A DNA stretch of 22,391 nt from JAAUQA01 sp036351435 (GTDB taxonomy: Bacteria > Pseudomonadota > Gammaproteobacteria > Competibacterales > Competibacteraceae). This document shows, in pieces, positions 15,000 through 22,391 of the stretch (the stretch's first letter is position 1; each line of letters opens with the position of its first letter). A program made the position numbers and the translations under genes. The notes below the pieces were generated by a model. That model was not told the DNA's origin. It did no database searches and worked only from the letters and a program-made list of their open reading frames with translations. The stretch spans positions 1-22,391 of the forward strand of contig JAZBPA010000296.1 in the NCBI GenBank assembly GCA_036351435.1, read 5' to 3'.

Positions 15000-15780
15000 T
15001 ATTGAAAAAAGTCCGCGCCGTTTCAGTCGTTGTTGCAGCTAATTCTTCTGCTGAAAGTCCAAGACAATGAGCAACCTTAGTGAGCACATGAGGTAAAAAA
15101 GCAGGTTCGTTGCGCCGTCCTTTGGGCGCAGGTCGCAAGTCGCGCGGTAGCAGATACGGCGCATCGGTTTCCAACATCAACCGGTTTAGCGGAATCTGCC
15201 GGACCAGCTGTTGTAAATGTAAGCCACGGCGCTCGTCGCAAATCCAGCCGGTGATACCGATATGCAGATCCATTTCCCGGTAAGCTGCCAAATCATCTAC
15301 ATTACCGGTAAAGCAATGCACCACGGCCGCCGGGAGTTGATCCCGGTAACGAGACAAAATCCTCACGAGGGATTGGCGTGCTTCCCGTTCGTGCAGAAAT
15401 ACCGGCATGTGCATTTCAGCGGCTAATTCCAGTTGCACTTCATACGCTCGCTCCTGGTCAGAACGTGGCGAGAAATCGCGGTTGAAATCCAACCCCATTT
15501 CACCCAACGCCACCACCTCAGGCGCGGCGGCTAATGTCTGCAACGCAGTGGCGGAATGGGTCTGCCAATGACGGGCCTCATGGGGATGAACACCCGCTGT
15601 GGAATACAACGTTCCCGGATGATTCTGCGCTAGAGCCAGTGCCGCTTGGCTGACGGATTCGCTGGTGCCGGTGATCACCAGTTGCGTGACGCCCGCCTCC
15701 TTGGCCTGCTGAATGACGTTCTGTAAATCGTGTTGAAAGCTGTTATGGATTAAGTTAACACCAATATCAACGAGTTCCAT
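14965..15780 (-). CDS. tatD: TatD, metal-dependent 3'-5' DNase
   Basis: 271 residues, closely following TatD proper rather than YcfH/YjjV paralogues. It opens with VDIGVNLIHNSF, as in E. coli TatD, in place of the HxH motif of the paralogues. Metal ligands are Glu94 (GEMGLDFNRDF), His130 (PVFLHERE), His155 (VVHCFTGN) and Asp206 (LETDAPYLLPRDL). TatD degrades single-stranded DNA and is linked to repair of oxidative damage and DNA turnover. No tatABC genes are adjacent. Only a distant AAAGG precedes the ATG. It is divergent from the lipoprotein gene, with 53 bases between the two starts. Confidence 0.95.
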   Translation of the reverse strand: MELVDIGVNLIHNSFQHDLQNVIQQAKEAGVTQLVITGTSESVSQAALALAQNHPGTLYSTAGVHPHEARHWQTHSATALQTLAAAPEVVALGEMGLDFNRDFSPRSDQERAYEVQLELAAEMHMPVFLHEREARQSLVRILSRYRDQLPAAVVHCFTGNVDDLAAYREMDLHIGITGWICDERRGLHLQQLVRQIPLNRLMLETDAPYLLPRDLRPAPKGRRNEPAFLPHVLTKVAHCLGLSAEELAATTTETARTFFNITQPPDAETAR

Positions 15781-15833
15781 GTGTCAAAGATTACCTTTAT
15801 GATCGTTCGGAATCATGATTGTTTGGAGGAGCT

Positions 15834-16376
15834 ATGATCAGGATAGCTGCAGTTACCGTTACATTTCTGTTAGCCGCTTGTCAGGTCGTCCCACAAAAAT
15901 ACGACGAAAATTCGCCCTTTAGCCAGGTGCCGGATAATTCGCGTTTGATCTTGAATCAGGCTTTAACCATCGCGCCTTACGGCTTAAAAGCCTATGTGCA
16001 AAACGGTCAGATTAGCTATGGCCCTAATCAATATTATCCATTTTGCAAATTCGAAGTGCGCGTGGTCAAAGAAACATCCCAAATTGTCGAACCCGACGAA
16101 TTCGAAATAACTAAAGTCCGTCAGGCGAGTGGTTTGATGGCCGGCCTAAATCGGCACGCGCTGATTGCCGGTATCTCATTTGATTCGAATGATGGAAAAC
16201 CCAGTCCCATTGTGTACGCGACTCAGCTATTTTTGAATTCACCGCGCCAACCCCAAGTGTACAAATTGAGTTGTGGTCATCTGCAAGATCCTGGCCTTGA
16301 AGCCCGACATCTGAGCATTAATCAAATTCGCGAGGCATTGGGTGGTGTGTTCACCCTGCAAACCACTGTGGAGTGA
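15834..16376 (+). CDS. Uncharacterised lipoprotein
   Basis: 180 residues from the ATG at 15834-15836, which has GGAGG directly upstream; a TTG five codons earlier is in frame but lies over that Shine-Dalgarno. A lipoprotein signal ends with LAAC (acylated Cys16), and the next residues are QVVPQ, without an Asp+2 retention signal, so outer-membrane sorting is likely. The mature part appears beta-rich, with NQALTIAPYG, YYPFCKFEVRVV and PDEFEITKVRQ and two further cysteines (CKFEV and LSCGHL) that could form a disulfide. I recall no named function for this family. It is divergent to tatD and 33 bases before mvaB on the same strand, so it may be cotranscribed with mvaB. Confidence 0.8.
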   Translation: MIRIAAVTVTFLLAACQVVPQKYDENSPFSQVPDNSRLILNQALTIAPYGLKAYVQNGQISYGPNQYYPFCKFEVRVVKETSQIVEPDEFEITKVRQASGLMAGLNRHALIAGISFDSNDGKPSPIVYATQLFLNSPRQPQVYKLSCGHLQDPGLEARHLSINQIREALGGVFTLQTTVE

Positions 16377-16409
16377 AGCCCCTACTCTTGATGCTGTTAT
16401 GGAGAAGTC

Positions 16410-17315
16410 ATGACTTTACCTCAGACTGTAAAAATGGTCGAAGTCGGACCGCGCGATGGGCTGCAAAACGAACCCACGCCAGTGCCCACCGAGATCAAAA
16501 TCGAATTGATTAATCGGTTGACGGATGCCGGATTACCGGTGGTGGAGGCCACCAGTTTCGTCTCTCCCCGGTGGGTGCCGCAGATGGGCGATAACAGCGC
16601 AGTGATGGCTGGCATCCAACGCCGACCAGGGGTTGCTTATCCGGTACTGACGCCCAATTTAACAGGGTTTGAGGCCGCCTTGGCGGCCGGTGTCGAAGAA
16701 GTAGCGGTGTTCGGTGCTGCGTCGGAAAGCTTTTCTCAGCGCAATATTAACTGCTCGATTGACGAGAGTCTGGAACGCTTTGCTCCGGTTATGGAAGCTG
16801 CCCGGAATCACTCAATTCGCGTGCGTGGCTATGTCTCTTGTGTGTTGGGTTGCCCCTATGAAGGCGCGGTAGCACCGGCAGCAGTTGCTGAAGTCGCTGA
16901 ACGACTTTACGACATGGGGTGTTACGAAATTTCCTTGGGCGACACCATCGGCGTTGGCACACCCAGTCAGGCGCGTGCGATGATTGAAACGGTAGCGGAA
17001 CGAGTGTCGATTGAGAAATTGGCGGCGCACTTTCACGATACTTACGGTCAGGCGCTAGCCAATTTGTTCGCCGTATTGTCCCTGGGCGTGGCAGTGATTG
17101 ACAGCTCTGTAGCAGGGCTTGGCGGTTGCCCGTATGCCAAAGGCGCTTCCGGCAACGTGGCCAGTGAAGACGTGTTGTACATGCTGAACGGCCTGGGTAT
17201 TGAGACCGGAGTAGATCTGGACCGACTTGTCGCTGTCGGTCATTTCATTGCGGATTTTCTGGGTAGACCCTCCGGTTCTAAGGTAGGGCGGGCTATGGTC
17301 AGCAAAGCTAATTGA
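16410..17315 (+). CDS. mvaB: Hydroxymethylglutaryl-CoA lyase
   Basis: 301 residues, full length. The TIM-barrel active-site residues of the family are present: Arg15-Asp16 in VGPRDGLQNE, EATSFVSPRWVPQM, His207 and His209 in AHFHDTYGQ, and the catalytic Cys240 in GLGGCPYAKGASGNVASED. It cleaves HMG-CoA to acetoacetate and acetyl-CoA, the last step of leucine breakdown. The other leucine/isovalerate genes (for example the MCC carboxylase) are not in the window, so this copy is separated from its pathway or the rest lies elsewhere. GGAGAAG precedes the ATG. A hairpin follows the stop. Confidence 0.95.
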   Translation: MTLPQTVKMVEVGPRDGLQNEPTPVPTEIKIELINRLTDAGLPVVEATSFVSPRWVPQMGDNSAVMAGIQRRPGVAYPVLTPNLTGFEAALAAGVEEVAVFGAASESFSQRNINCSIDESLERFAPVMEAARNHSIRVRGYVSCVLGCPYEGAVAPAAVAEVAERLYDMGCYEISLGDTIGVGTPSQARAMIETVAERVSIEKLAAHFHDTYGQALANLFAVLSLGVAVIDSSVAGLGGCPYAKGASGNVASEDVLYMLNGLGIETGVDLDRLVAVGHFIADFLGRPSGSKVGRAMVSKAN

Positions 17316-17331
17316 TCTTGACGATTTTCCT

Positions 17332-17362
17332 GTATCTCGGCTCCACAGCGGAGCCGAGATAC
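17332..17362. terminator. Strong hairpin between convergent mvaB and the AGCS symporter gene
   Basis: A perfect 13-base stem (17332-17344 with 17350-17362) closes a 5-base loop, ACAGC. It sits between the ends of mvaB (plus) and the symporter gene (minus) and could stop transcripts from both. The flanking T runs are poor (TTTCTTG on the plus strand), so it may act partly as an RNA 3'-end stabiliser. Confidence 0.65.
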
Positions 17363-17395
17363 GGCAGTCGTTTCTTGCGAGCAGATAAGTCTTGA

Positions 17396-18841
17396 TCAAC
17401 TCTTCGGCGTTGACTCTGCTTCCTCAAGCTTCCAGGCACTCACATCAATATCTAGATCCGAAAACTTCGCCGGATCAAACACCGGGTGTTCGATTCCGTG
17501 TTTCAACTGATCCCTAAAGTCATTCAACACCCGCATACCGACTGGAAACAGCATGATAACGGCCAGCAAGTTGACAATGGCCAGAATGCCCATCATAGGG
17601 TCGGAGAAAAAGAATACCGACGTGGCGCCAGGTGCCGTGCAGCCAAGGAAGATCAATCCGATCACCAGGATACGTAGAACATGACGTGACAGATCAGTAT
17701 CGGTGAAAACCGACAGCGCGTTCTCGCCCAGGTAGTAGTTGTAGATAATGGAGCTGAAGGCGAACAGTAATATAGCGATTGACAGAAAATACTGACTCCA
17801 AGCCCCGAAGTGCGATACGAGAGACTGTTGGGTCAAGGCCACCCCGTTGACATCCGCCGCCCCGGGCACGTATACCTCGCCGAGAAGAATCACGAAGGCA
17901 GTGCAGGAACAAATCAGAATGGTGTCTATGAACACGGAAAGAGACTGCACGATACCCTGGCTAATTGGGTGCCGCACGTAGGCCACCGCAGCCACGTTCG
18001 GTGCACTGCCCAGGCCCGCTTCGTTGGAAAACAACCCTCGGCGCACGCCCTGAGCGATAGCAGCGCCCATACCACCACCGACGGCCTCTTCAATACCGAA
18101 GGCATTCTTCACGATCATCGCCAGCACAGCGGGAACATCCCCGAGGTTGATTAGAATAACAAGCAAAGCCATAGTGATGTAACCGATGGCCATGATCGGC
18201 ACGACGACATCCGCAACATGAGCAATACGCTTGATACCACCGTAGATCACGAAACCAGACAATGCCGCAAACGCTATCCCGGTCCAGAGCCGCTCGACGC
18301 CTATGCTGTCCTTCATCGCGCTGGCCACAGTGTTGCCCTGAAACGCGTTGAAGCCCAACGCAAAGGCTGCGATCAGACATACGGCATACACGGCTGCCAG
18401 CCATTTATACCTGTGGCCCAAGCCGTAAATGATGTATCGTGCCGGCCCGCCCCGATAAGTACCATCGCCTACCGAACGTTTGAAGACCTGAGCTAAAGTA
18501 CATTCGAACAGGCTGGTGGCCATACCAATCAGCGCGATCATCCACATCCAGAAAACCGCGCCGGGTCCTCCTAAGGTGATGGCGACGGCCACCCCGGCGA
18601 TATTGCCTCCACCGACCCGCCCGCCGACACTGACCAACAGTGCCTCCCGTGAGCTGACATGCCCTTCACCCTTGGGCTGCTGGCCCGGAAACAGTACCCT
18701 GAACATGCGCCCGAAGAACTGGAACTGGACGAATCCGGACGTCAAAGTAAAAAACACGCCAAAGACGACTAGTAATGGGATCAAAGCCCAACCCCAGGTA
18801 GCGTCGCCGATGAAGTTGAAGATGTTTTCCAAAAAAGTCAT
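17396..18841 (-). CDS. Sodium:alanine/glycine symporter (AGCS family)
   Basis: 481 residues from the ATG at 18839-18841, which has AGGGG eight bases upstream; an earlier in-frame start is rejected. Roughly ten to eleven membrane helices are evident. Family signatures are GGGNIAGVAVAITLGGPGAVFW near residue 85 and GLFSNEAGLGSAPNVAAVAYV near 275, which form the cation and amino-acid binding regions. It imports alanine, glycine or related amino acids with Na+. The exact substrate is not deducible. The C-terminal tail is acidic and cytoplasmic (ends EEAESTPKS). It is convergent with mvaB and upstream of the long non-coding region. Confidence 0.92.
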   Translation of the reverse strand: MTFLENIFNFIGDATWGWALIPLLVVFGVFFTLTSGFVQFQFFGRMFRVLFPGQQPKGEGHVSSREALLVSVGGRVGGGNIAGVAVAITLGGPGAVFWMWMIALIGMATSLFECTLAQVFKRSVGDGTYRGGPARYIIYGLGHRYKWLAAVYAVCLIAAFALGFNAFQGNTVASAMKDSIGVERLWTGIAFAALSGFVIYGGIKRIAHVADVVVPIMAIGYITMALLVILINLGDVPAVLAMIVKNAFGIEEAVGGGMGAAIAQGVRRGLFSNEAGLGSAPNVAAVAYVRHPISQGIVQSLSVFIDTILICSCTAFVILLGEVYVPGAADVNGVALTQQSLVSHFGAWSQYFLSIAILLFAFSSIIYNYYLGENALSVFTDTDLSRHVLRILVIGLIFLGCTAPGATSVFFFSDPMMGILAIVNLLAVIMLFPVGMRVLNDFRDQLKHGIEHPVFDPAKFSDLDIDVSAWKLEEAESTPKS

Positions 18842-19222
18842 ATATTGTCCCCTCTTTGGAGCCAGTGTTGCGCTCAAGTTGCTTATGGTGGTTGTAGGAA
18901 CGTCCGGGTCGTGCTGACCTGGGGACTTTGCCGCTCAAGTTTTGAGGGACACCGGCATAAAATCGCTGTTTTTGGGAAGACAGGAGCGGGGGTAGCTACA
19001 TCGAGTCAGTCCTGAGTAGGTTAGATTTGCGAAATACCTCTCTAAACAGTGCGGCTATTTAACAGTGTAGTGGCGACACTGGGGTTAAGCCAGCCGTTCC
19101 AAAGGATTATCTGCGAGATGCAGATGTTCAGATTGATCGTTTCGGGGCGGGCGATATAAGTTTGTGGTCCGAGGCTTGCATCAGATGGGCATTCGGTAAT
19201 GCTAGGCGAAGTTACTTAGATA

Positions 19223-19249
19223 GGACTTAATTGGACTTAATTGGACTTA
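19223..19249. repeat. Tandem repeat GGACTTAATT (2.7 copies)
   Basis: GGACTTAATT occurs exactly at 19223-19232 and 19233-19242, and a third partial copy, GGACTTA, starts at 19243. The third copy doubles as the left end of the inverted-repeat element described at 19243-19346. Confidence 0.75.
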
Positions 19250-19346
19250 CGCAGCTCGTTCCAGAGGACGCCGTGAATACTTCCCTGTAGGCTTGACGAC
19301 GGTCATCCAGACCGTCGACACCTCTGCTCACGAGCTACGCAAGTCC
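19243..19346. mobile_element. MITE-like / palindromic intergenic element, 104 bases
   Basis: Its ends are 17-base inverted repeats, GGACTTACGCAGCTCGT at 19243-19259 and its near-complement ACGAGCTACGCAAGTCC at 19330-19346 (two mismatches). The centre holds a perfect 8-base stem, CGACGGTC (19297-19304) with GACCGTCG (19310-19317), around the loop ATCCA. It has no coding capacity. The layout suits a non-autonomous transposable element or a REP-like palindromic repeat. A clear target-site duplication is not seen. Confidence 0.5.
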
Positions 19347-19502
19347 CTAGTGAGCGTCAGTTCTTGCAGGCAGTCAAATAGATGCACTGAATCAGGGAAA
19401 CCTGGGGCGGAGCTTGTTCTTTTTTGGTGCTCGCGGGTTTGGGATGGTTGAATAGTCTCCAAAAGCGGATGACCGCAATAGTTTTCAATAGGGGCGATCA
19501 AT

Positions 19503-21275
19503 ATGTGTGGAATTAGCGGCGAAATTCGCTTCGATGGGCAAACGGTGGACCCCGCCGGCATCCACGCCATGAACAATCGGATGCGCGCTCGCGGCCCGGA
19601 TGATGCGGGTGTGTTTTGTGTGGCTAATCGGGCTTTCGGGCACCGCCGACTGATGATCATGGATTTGTCGCCGGACTCGCAACAGCCGATGTTCGATCCC
19701 AATCTGGGCTTGGGCATTGTGTTCAACGGCGCGATCTACAATCACCCCCAACTCCGTGAGACCTTGACCGGAATGGGTTATCGCTTTTATTCAACGGGCG
19801 ATACCGAAGTCATTTTGAAAGCCTACCATGCCTGGGGGCCGGACTGTCTGCAGCGATTCAACGGCATGTTTGCTTTCGCCATTTGGGAACGGGACAGCGG
19901 TCGCACCTTTTTGGCGCGTGATCGCTTGGGCATCAAACCCCTGTATTACACCCGGCAGGATCAGCGGCTGCGCTTCGCGTCGAGTTTGCCGGCACTGCTG
20001 GCAGCCGGCGATGTGGATACCAGCATTGATCCCGTCGCCTTGAATTATTATCTGAACTTCCACGCAGTAGTGCCAGCACCGCACACCATGCTGGCCGGGG
20101 TCAAAAAGCTGCCGCCGGGGCATTACATGAGTGTCGAGGCTAACGGCCACACCGAGCAGGTTCGCTATTGGCGCTTGGATTTTACCCGCCAGAGCGGTGA
20201 CGCCGAACGTTCTTTCGAAGACTGGCGCGAGGCGCTGCTGGAAGAACTGCGACATGCGGTCAAACGTCGCCTGGTAGCAGCGGTCGATGTTGGCGTGTTG
20301 TTGTCCGGTGGGGTGGACTCCAGTTTGTTAGTGGGTTTAATGGCGGAGAATGGTGTCAGTAACTTGAACACCTATTCGGTCGGTTTCGAGTCGGTGGGCG
20401 GCGAGGCTGGCGATGAGTTCAAATACTCGGATATCATTGCCAATCACTTTGCCACTAAGCACCATCAAATTCGCGTGTCTTCCAGCGAGTTGCTGGAGCA
20501 ATTACCATTAGCCATCACCGCAATGTCCGAGCCGATGGTCAGCCATGACTGCATTGGCTTTTATTTGTTATCGCGGGAGGTGGCCAAAACCTGCAAGGCA
20601 GTACAAAGCGGGCAAGGCGCCGATGAGGTGTTCGGTGGCTATCATTGGTATCCGCCGTTAATCGATAGCACAACGCCGTTTGATTCCTATCGTCAGGCAT
20701 TCTTCGACCGCGACTTCGCTGAATATCAGCGGGTTGTACAAGCGCGTCTGGTCGATACGGATCATGCCGAGGCATTTGTCCGGCAACACTTCGCACAGCC
20801 CGGTGCTGATGATCCGGTGGACAAGGCATTGCGTCTGGATACCACGGTGATGCTGGTCGACGATCCGGTCAAACGGGTGGATAATATGACGATGGCCTGG
20901 GGCTTGGAAGCACGGGTTCCTTTTCTTGATCATGAGCTGGCTGAGTTCGCCGCCCGTATGCCGTCGCGCTTCAAAGTCGCTAATGAAGGCAAATACATCC
21001 TCAAAGAGACCGCCCGCGCAGTCATTCCCAGCGCGGTCATCGACCGTCCCAAAGGCTATTTTCCCGTGCCGGCGCTCAAGTATCTGCAGGGCAGCGTGCT
21101 GGATTACGTGCGCGACGCCTTACTCAACACCAAGGCGCAACAGCGCGGACTGTTTCAACAAGACTATGTGAATGGTCTGCTGGATGACCCGGAAAGCCAC
21201 ATCACCCCATTACGTGGTTCTAAACTGTGGCAGCTCGGCTTGTTGGAGATTTGGTTGCAAGCTCAGGACCTTTAA
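19503..21275 (+). CDS. asnO: N-acetylglutaminylglutamine amidotransferase (asparagine-synthase family)
   Basis: 590 residues. The N-terminal class II glutamine amidotransferase domain starts MCGISGE (nucleophile Cys2) and has RARGPDDAG, GHRRLMIMD and FNGAIYNH. The C-terminal synthetase domain has the ATP-pyrophosphatase loop SGGVDSS (268-274) plus SGQGADEVFGGY and RVDNMTMAWGLEARVPFLDHE. On its own this would be an asparagine synthase, but the downstream GNAT/ATP-grasp gene identifies the NAGGN pair: this enzyme amidates the dipeptide N-acetylglutaminylglutamine to its amide, an osmoprotectant known from Sinorhizobium and Pseudomonas. It is likely induced by osmotic stress, though no regulatory site could be identified. 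AGGGG lies upstream of the ATG. Confidence 0.9.
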   Translation: MCGISGEIRFDGQTVDPAGIHAMNNRMRARGPDDAGVFCVANRAFGHRRLMIMDLSPDSQQPMFDPNLGLGIVFNGAIYNHPQLRETLTGMGYRFYSTGDTEVILKAYHAWGPDCLQRFNGMFAFAIWERDSGRTFLARDRLGIKPLYYTRQDQRLRFASSLPALLAAGDVDTSIDPVALNYYLNFHAVVPAPHTMLAGVKKLPPGHYMSVEANGHTEQVRYWRLDFTRQSGDAERSFEDWREALLEELRHAVKRRLVAAVDVGVLLSGGVDSSLLVGLMAENGVSNLNTYSVGFESVGGEAGDEFKYSDIIANHFATKHHQIRVSSSELLEQLPLAITAMSEPMVSHDCIGFYLLSREVAKTCKAVQSGQGADEVFGGYHWYPPLIDSTTPFDSYRQAFFDRDFAEYQRVVQARLVDTDHAEAFVRQHFAQPGADDPVDKALRLDTTVMLVDDPVKRVDNMTMAWGLEARVPFLDHELAEFAARMPSRFKVANEGKYILKETARAVIPSAVIDRPKGYFPVPALKYLQGSVLDYVRDALLNTKAQQRGLFQQDYVNGLLDDPESHITPLRGSKLWQLGLLEIWLQAQDL

Positions 21276-21370
21276 CTGTTGATTCGGTTGGCGACGCAGA
21301 ACGCCTTTAATCTCATGTTCATCAAACCGTTCCACTTTTACTCGCACCCTTTCGTCCAATGGAGAGTAAC

Positions 21371-22391
21371 GTGACGATGAAAAAGAATATTTCGATTTAT
21401 TGTGGCTGGGGCCGAATTATCATGGGGCACACGTTTGCTGATCCCGCTGCTTTGGCGACCGAGCTCTGCCACGAGCGGCGTGGCAATCGCGATATTGCAA
21501 TCTACGTCAATCAACCTCATGTCGTGCTGTCCTATGCGCCGCAGCAACTGTTTTTGGATCCGTCCGATACCCTGCGCCTGAATATGCAGCATTTTGAAGA
21601 TACTGAGGATGAATCGAGCGAGATCACCGTGCGGCCGATTAGCAGCGAAAATGATGCTTATGCCATCAACGAGCTGTATCTGAAACGAAACATGATGCCC
21701 ACCGATCCAAACTACGTTTGGCAAATGCGTGACGCTACCACCATCGTGTTCCTGGTCGCGGAGGATCCGGTAACCCAGCGAATTGTCGGCACGGTCATGG
21801 GGATCAATCATTGCAAACTGTTCGATGACCCTGACGCCGGTTCCAGTCTGTGGTGTCTAGCGGTAGATCCGCAAGCGCGCCAACCCGGTATCGGCGAGGC
21901 GCTGGTTAGAAGCCTGGCCGGGTATTTTCAACGTCAACAGTGCGCCTATATGGATTTGTCGGTGATGCATGACAACGAATTTGCCAAAAGTTTGTATAAC
22001 AAACTAGGGTTTGAACAGGTTCAAACCTTTGCCATCAAAAATAAAAACGCGTTTAACGAAGCTTTATTCGTTGGTCCCGATTTGGAAGGCAATCTCAATC
22101 CCTATGCCAAAATCATTGTGGACGAGGCGCGTGCCCGCGGTATCTCGGTTGACGTGCTGGATGCCGAAGAGGGCTATTTCCGCCTTAGCAGTGGCGGCAA
22201 AAGGATTACCTGTCGTGAATCGCTGAGTGAGTTGACCAGCGCGGTGGCGATGAGTCGCTGTCAGGATAAATACGTCACCAACCGTTGGCTCAGCAAGGCC
22301 GGGCTGAAAACCCCAGCGTTTCAATTGGCCGGTTCCGAGGAAAGCAATTTGGCTTTTCTTGAGCAGCATAACTCGGTAGTCGTCAAGCCGA
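21371..22391 (+). CDS. ngg: N-acetylglutaminylglutamine synthetase (GNAT + ATP-grasp), 3' end missing
   Basis: The frame stays open to the window edge, so this is a partial gene (340 codons visible). The start is GTG at 21371 with GGAGAG four bases upstream, or ATG two codons later at 21377. A short N-terminal region is followed by a GNAT acetyltransferase domain (about residues 95-225) with the acetyl-CoA loop QARQPGIGEAL near 168. From about 237 an ATP-grasp domain begins (NPYAKIIVDEARARGI, TSAVAMSRCQDKYVTNRWL); the visible part ends VVVKP, the first ATP-binding lysine. The fusion acetylates glutamine and ligates a second glutamine, making the substrate of the upstream amidotransferase. It is 95 bases after that gene with no terminator between. 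Confidence 0.9.
   Translation, partial: MTMKKNISIYCGWGRIIMGHTFADPAALATELCHERRGNRDIAIYVNQPHVVLSYAPQQLFLDPSDTLRLNMQHFEDTEDESSEITVRPISSENDAYAINELYLKRNMMPTDPNYVWQMRDATTIVFLVAEDPVTQRIVGTVMGINHCKLFDDPDAGSSLWCLAVDPQARQPGIGEALVRSLAGYFQRQQCAYMDLSVMHDNEFAKSLYNKLGFEQVQTFAIKNKNAFNEALFVGPDLEGNLNPYAKIIVDEARARGISVDVLDAEEGYFRLSSGGKRITCRESLSELTSAVAMSRCQDKYVTNRWLSKAGLKTPAFQLAGSEESNLAFLEQHNSVVVKP

Larger units (their letters stand above)
18842..19502. other. Long non-coding region between divergent symporter and NAGGN genes
   Basis: No convincing gene is seen in about 660 bases. It should hold the promoters of the symporter (minus) and of the NAGGN genes (plus), but I found no strong sigma-70 match. It contains a short stem CAGTGT/ACACTG near 19063, a 10-base tandem repeat (19223-19249) and a palindromic element (19243-19346). 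AGGGG eight bases before the ATG at 19503 is the ribosome site of the amidotransferase gene. Confidence 0.6.

Noticed and set aside
21338..21811. 157-residue minus-strand ORF opposite the NAGGN synthetase
   Set aside because: The plus-strand frame is a clear GNAT/ATP-grasp protein, so this is a shadow ORF.
1..22391. CRISPR array, rRNA or full insertion sequence
   Set aside because: No regularly spaced 25-40 base repeats, no rRNA sequence and no transposase gene were found on either strand.

Overview
The window reads as chromosomal DNA of a gammaproteobacterium outside the Enterobacterales. It has moderate GC, yebC-ruvCAB, a complete Tol-Pal operon, and the GlrK/QseG/GlrR (QseE/G/F) signalling module, which is typical of Gammaproteobacteria. 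I cannot name the genus from sequence alone.

Layout, left to right. (1) 1-183 is the end of a Mor-type (Mu middle-operon regulator) gene, followed by short phased repeats, a terminator and tRNA-Lys(UUU) on the minus strand. This looks like the edge of an integrated element lying outside the window, with its boundary at the tRNA. (2) 484-7204, minus strand: a YeeE/YedE sulfur-transport protein, then (in transcription order) ybgC-tolQ-tolR-tolA-tolB-pal-cpoB, the trans-envelope machine for outer-membrane constriction and integrity. A 37-codon candidate membrane peptide lies just upstream of ybgC. (3) 7528-7740, plus strand: a 70-residue secreted EF-hand protein. (4) 7790-11171, minus strand: glrK-qseG-glrR, a two-component system with a sigma-54 response regulator, packed with 1-4 base overlaps. 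(5) 11188-14198, minus strand: yebC, ruvC, ruvA, ruvB (translation factor and Holliday-junction resolution). (6) 14361-18841: an alpha/beta hydrolase and TatD nuclease that overlap tail to tail, an unrecognised lipoprotein, HMG-CoA lyase, and an AGCS sodium:amino-acid symporter. (7) 18842-19502: a 660-base non-coding stretch with a MITE-like inverted-repeat element and a 10-base tandem repeat. (8) 19503-end: the N-acetylglutaminylglutamine amide (NAGGN) osmolyte genes, an asparagine-synthase-like amidotransferase followed by a GNAT/ATP-grasp synthetase cut by the window edge.

How the genes work together. The ruvCAB-to-tol neighbourhood is recognisable, but here the GlrK/QseG/GlrR module and the EF-hand gene sit between ruvB and ybgC. 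An envelope-sensing system is thus placed beside the envelope-maintenance operon. The NAGGN pair is a compatible-solute pathway for osmotic stress. Most genes are ordinary, well-known families. The parts I consider least explained are the tRNA-Lys boundary repeats, the small ORF upstream of ybgC, the EF-hand protein, the lipoprotein at 15834, and the palindromic element at 19243-19346. I did not see a clearly new multi-gene system.
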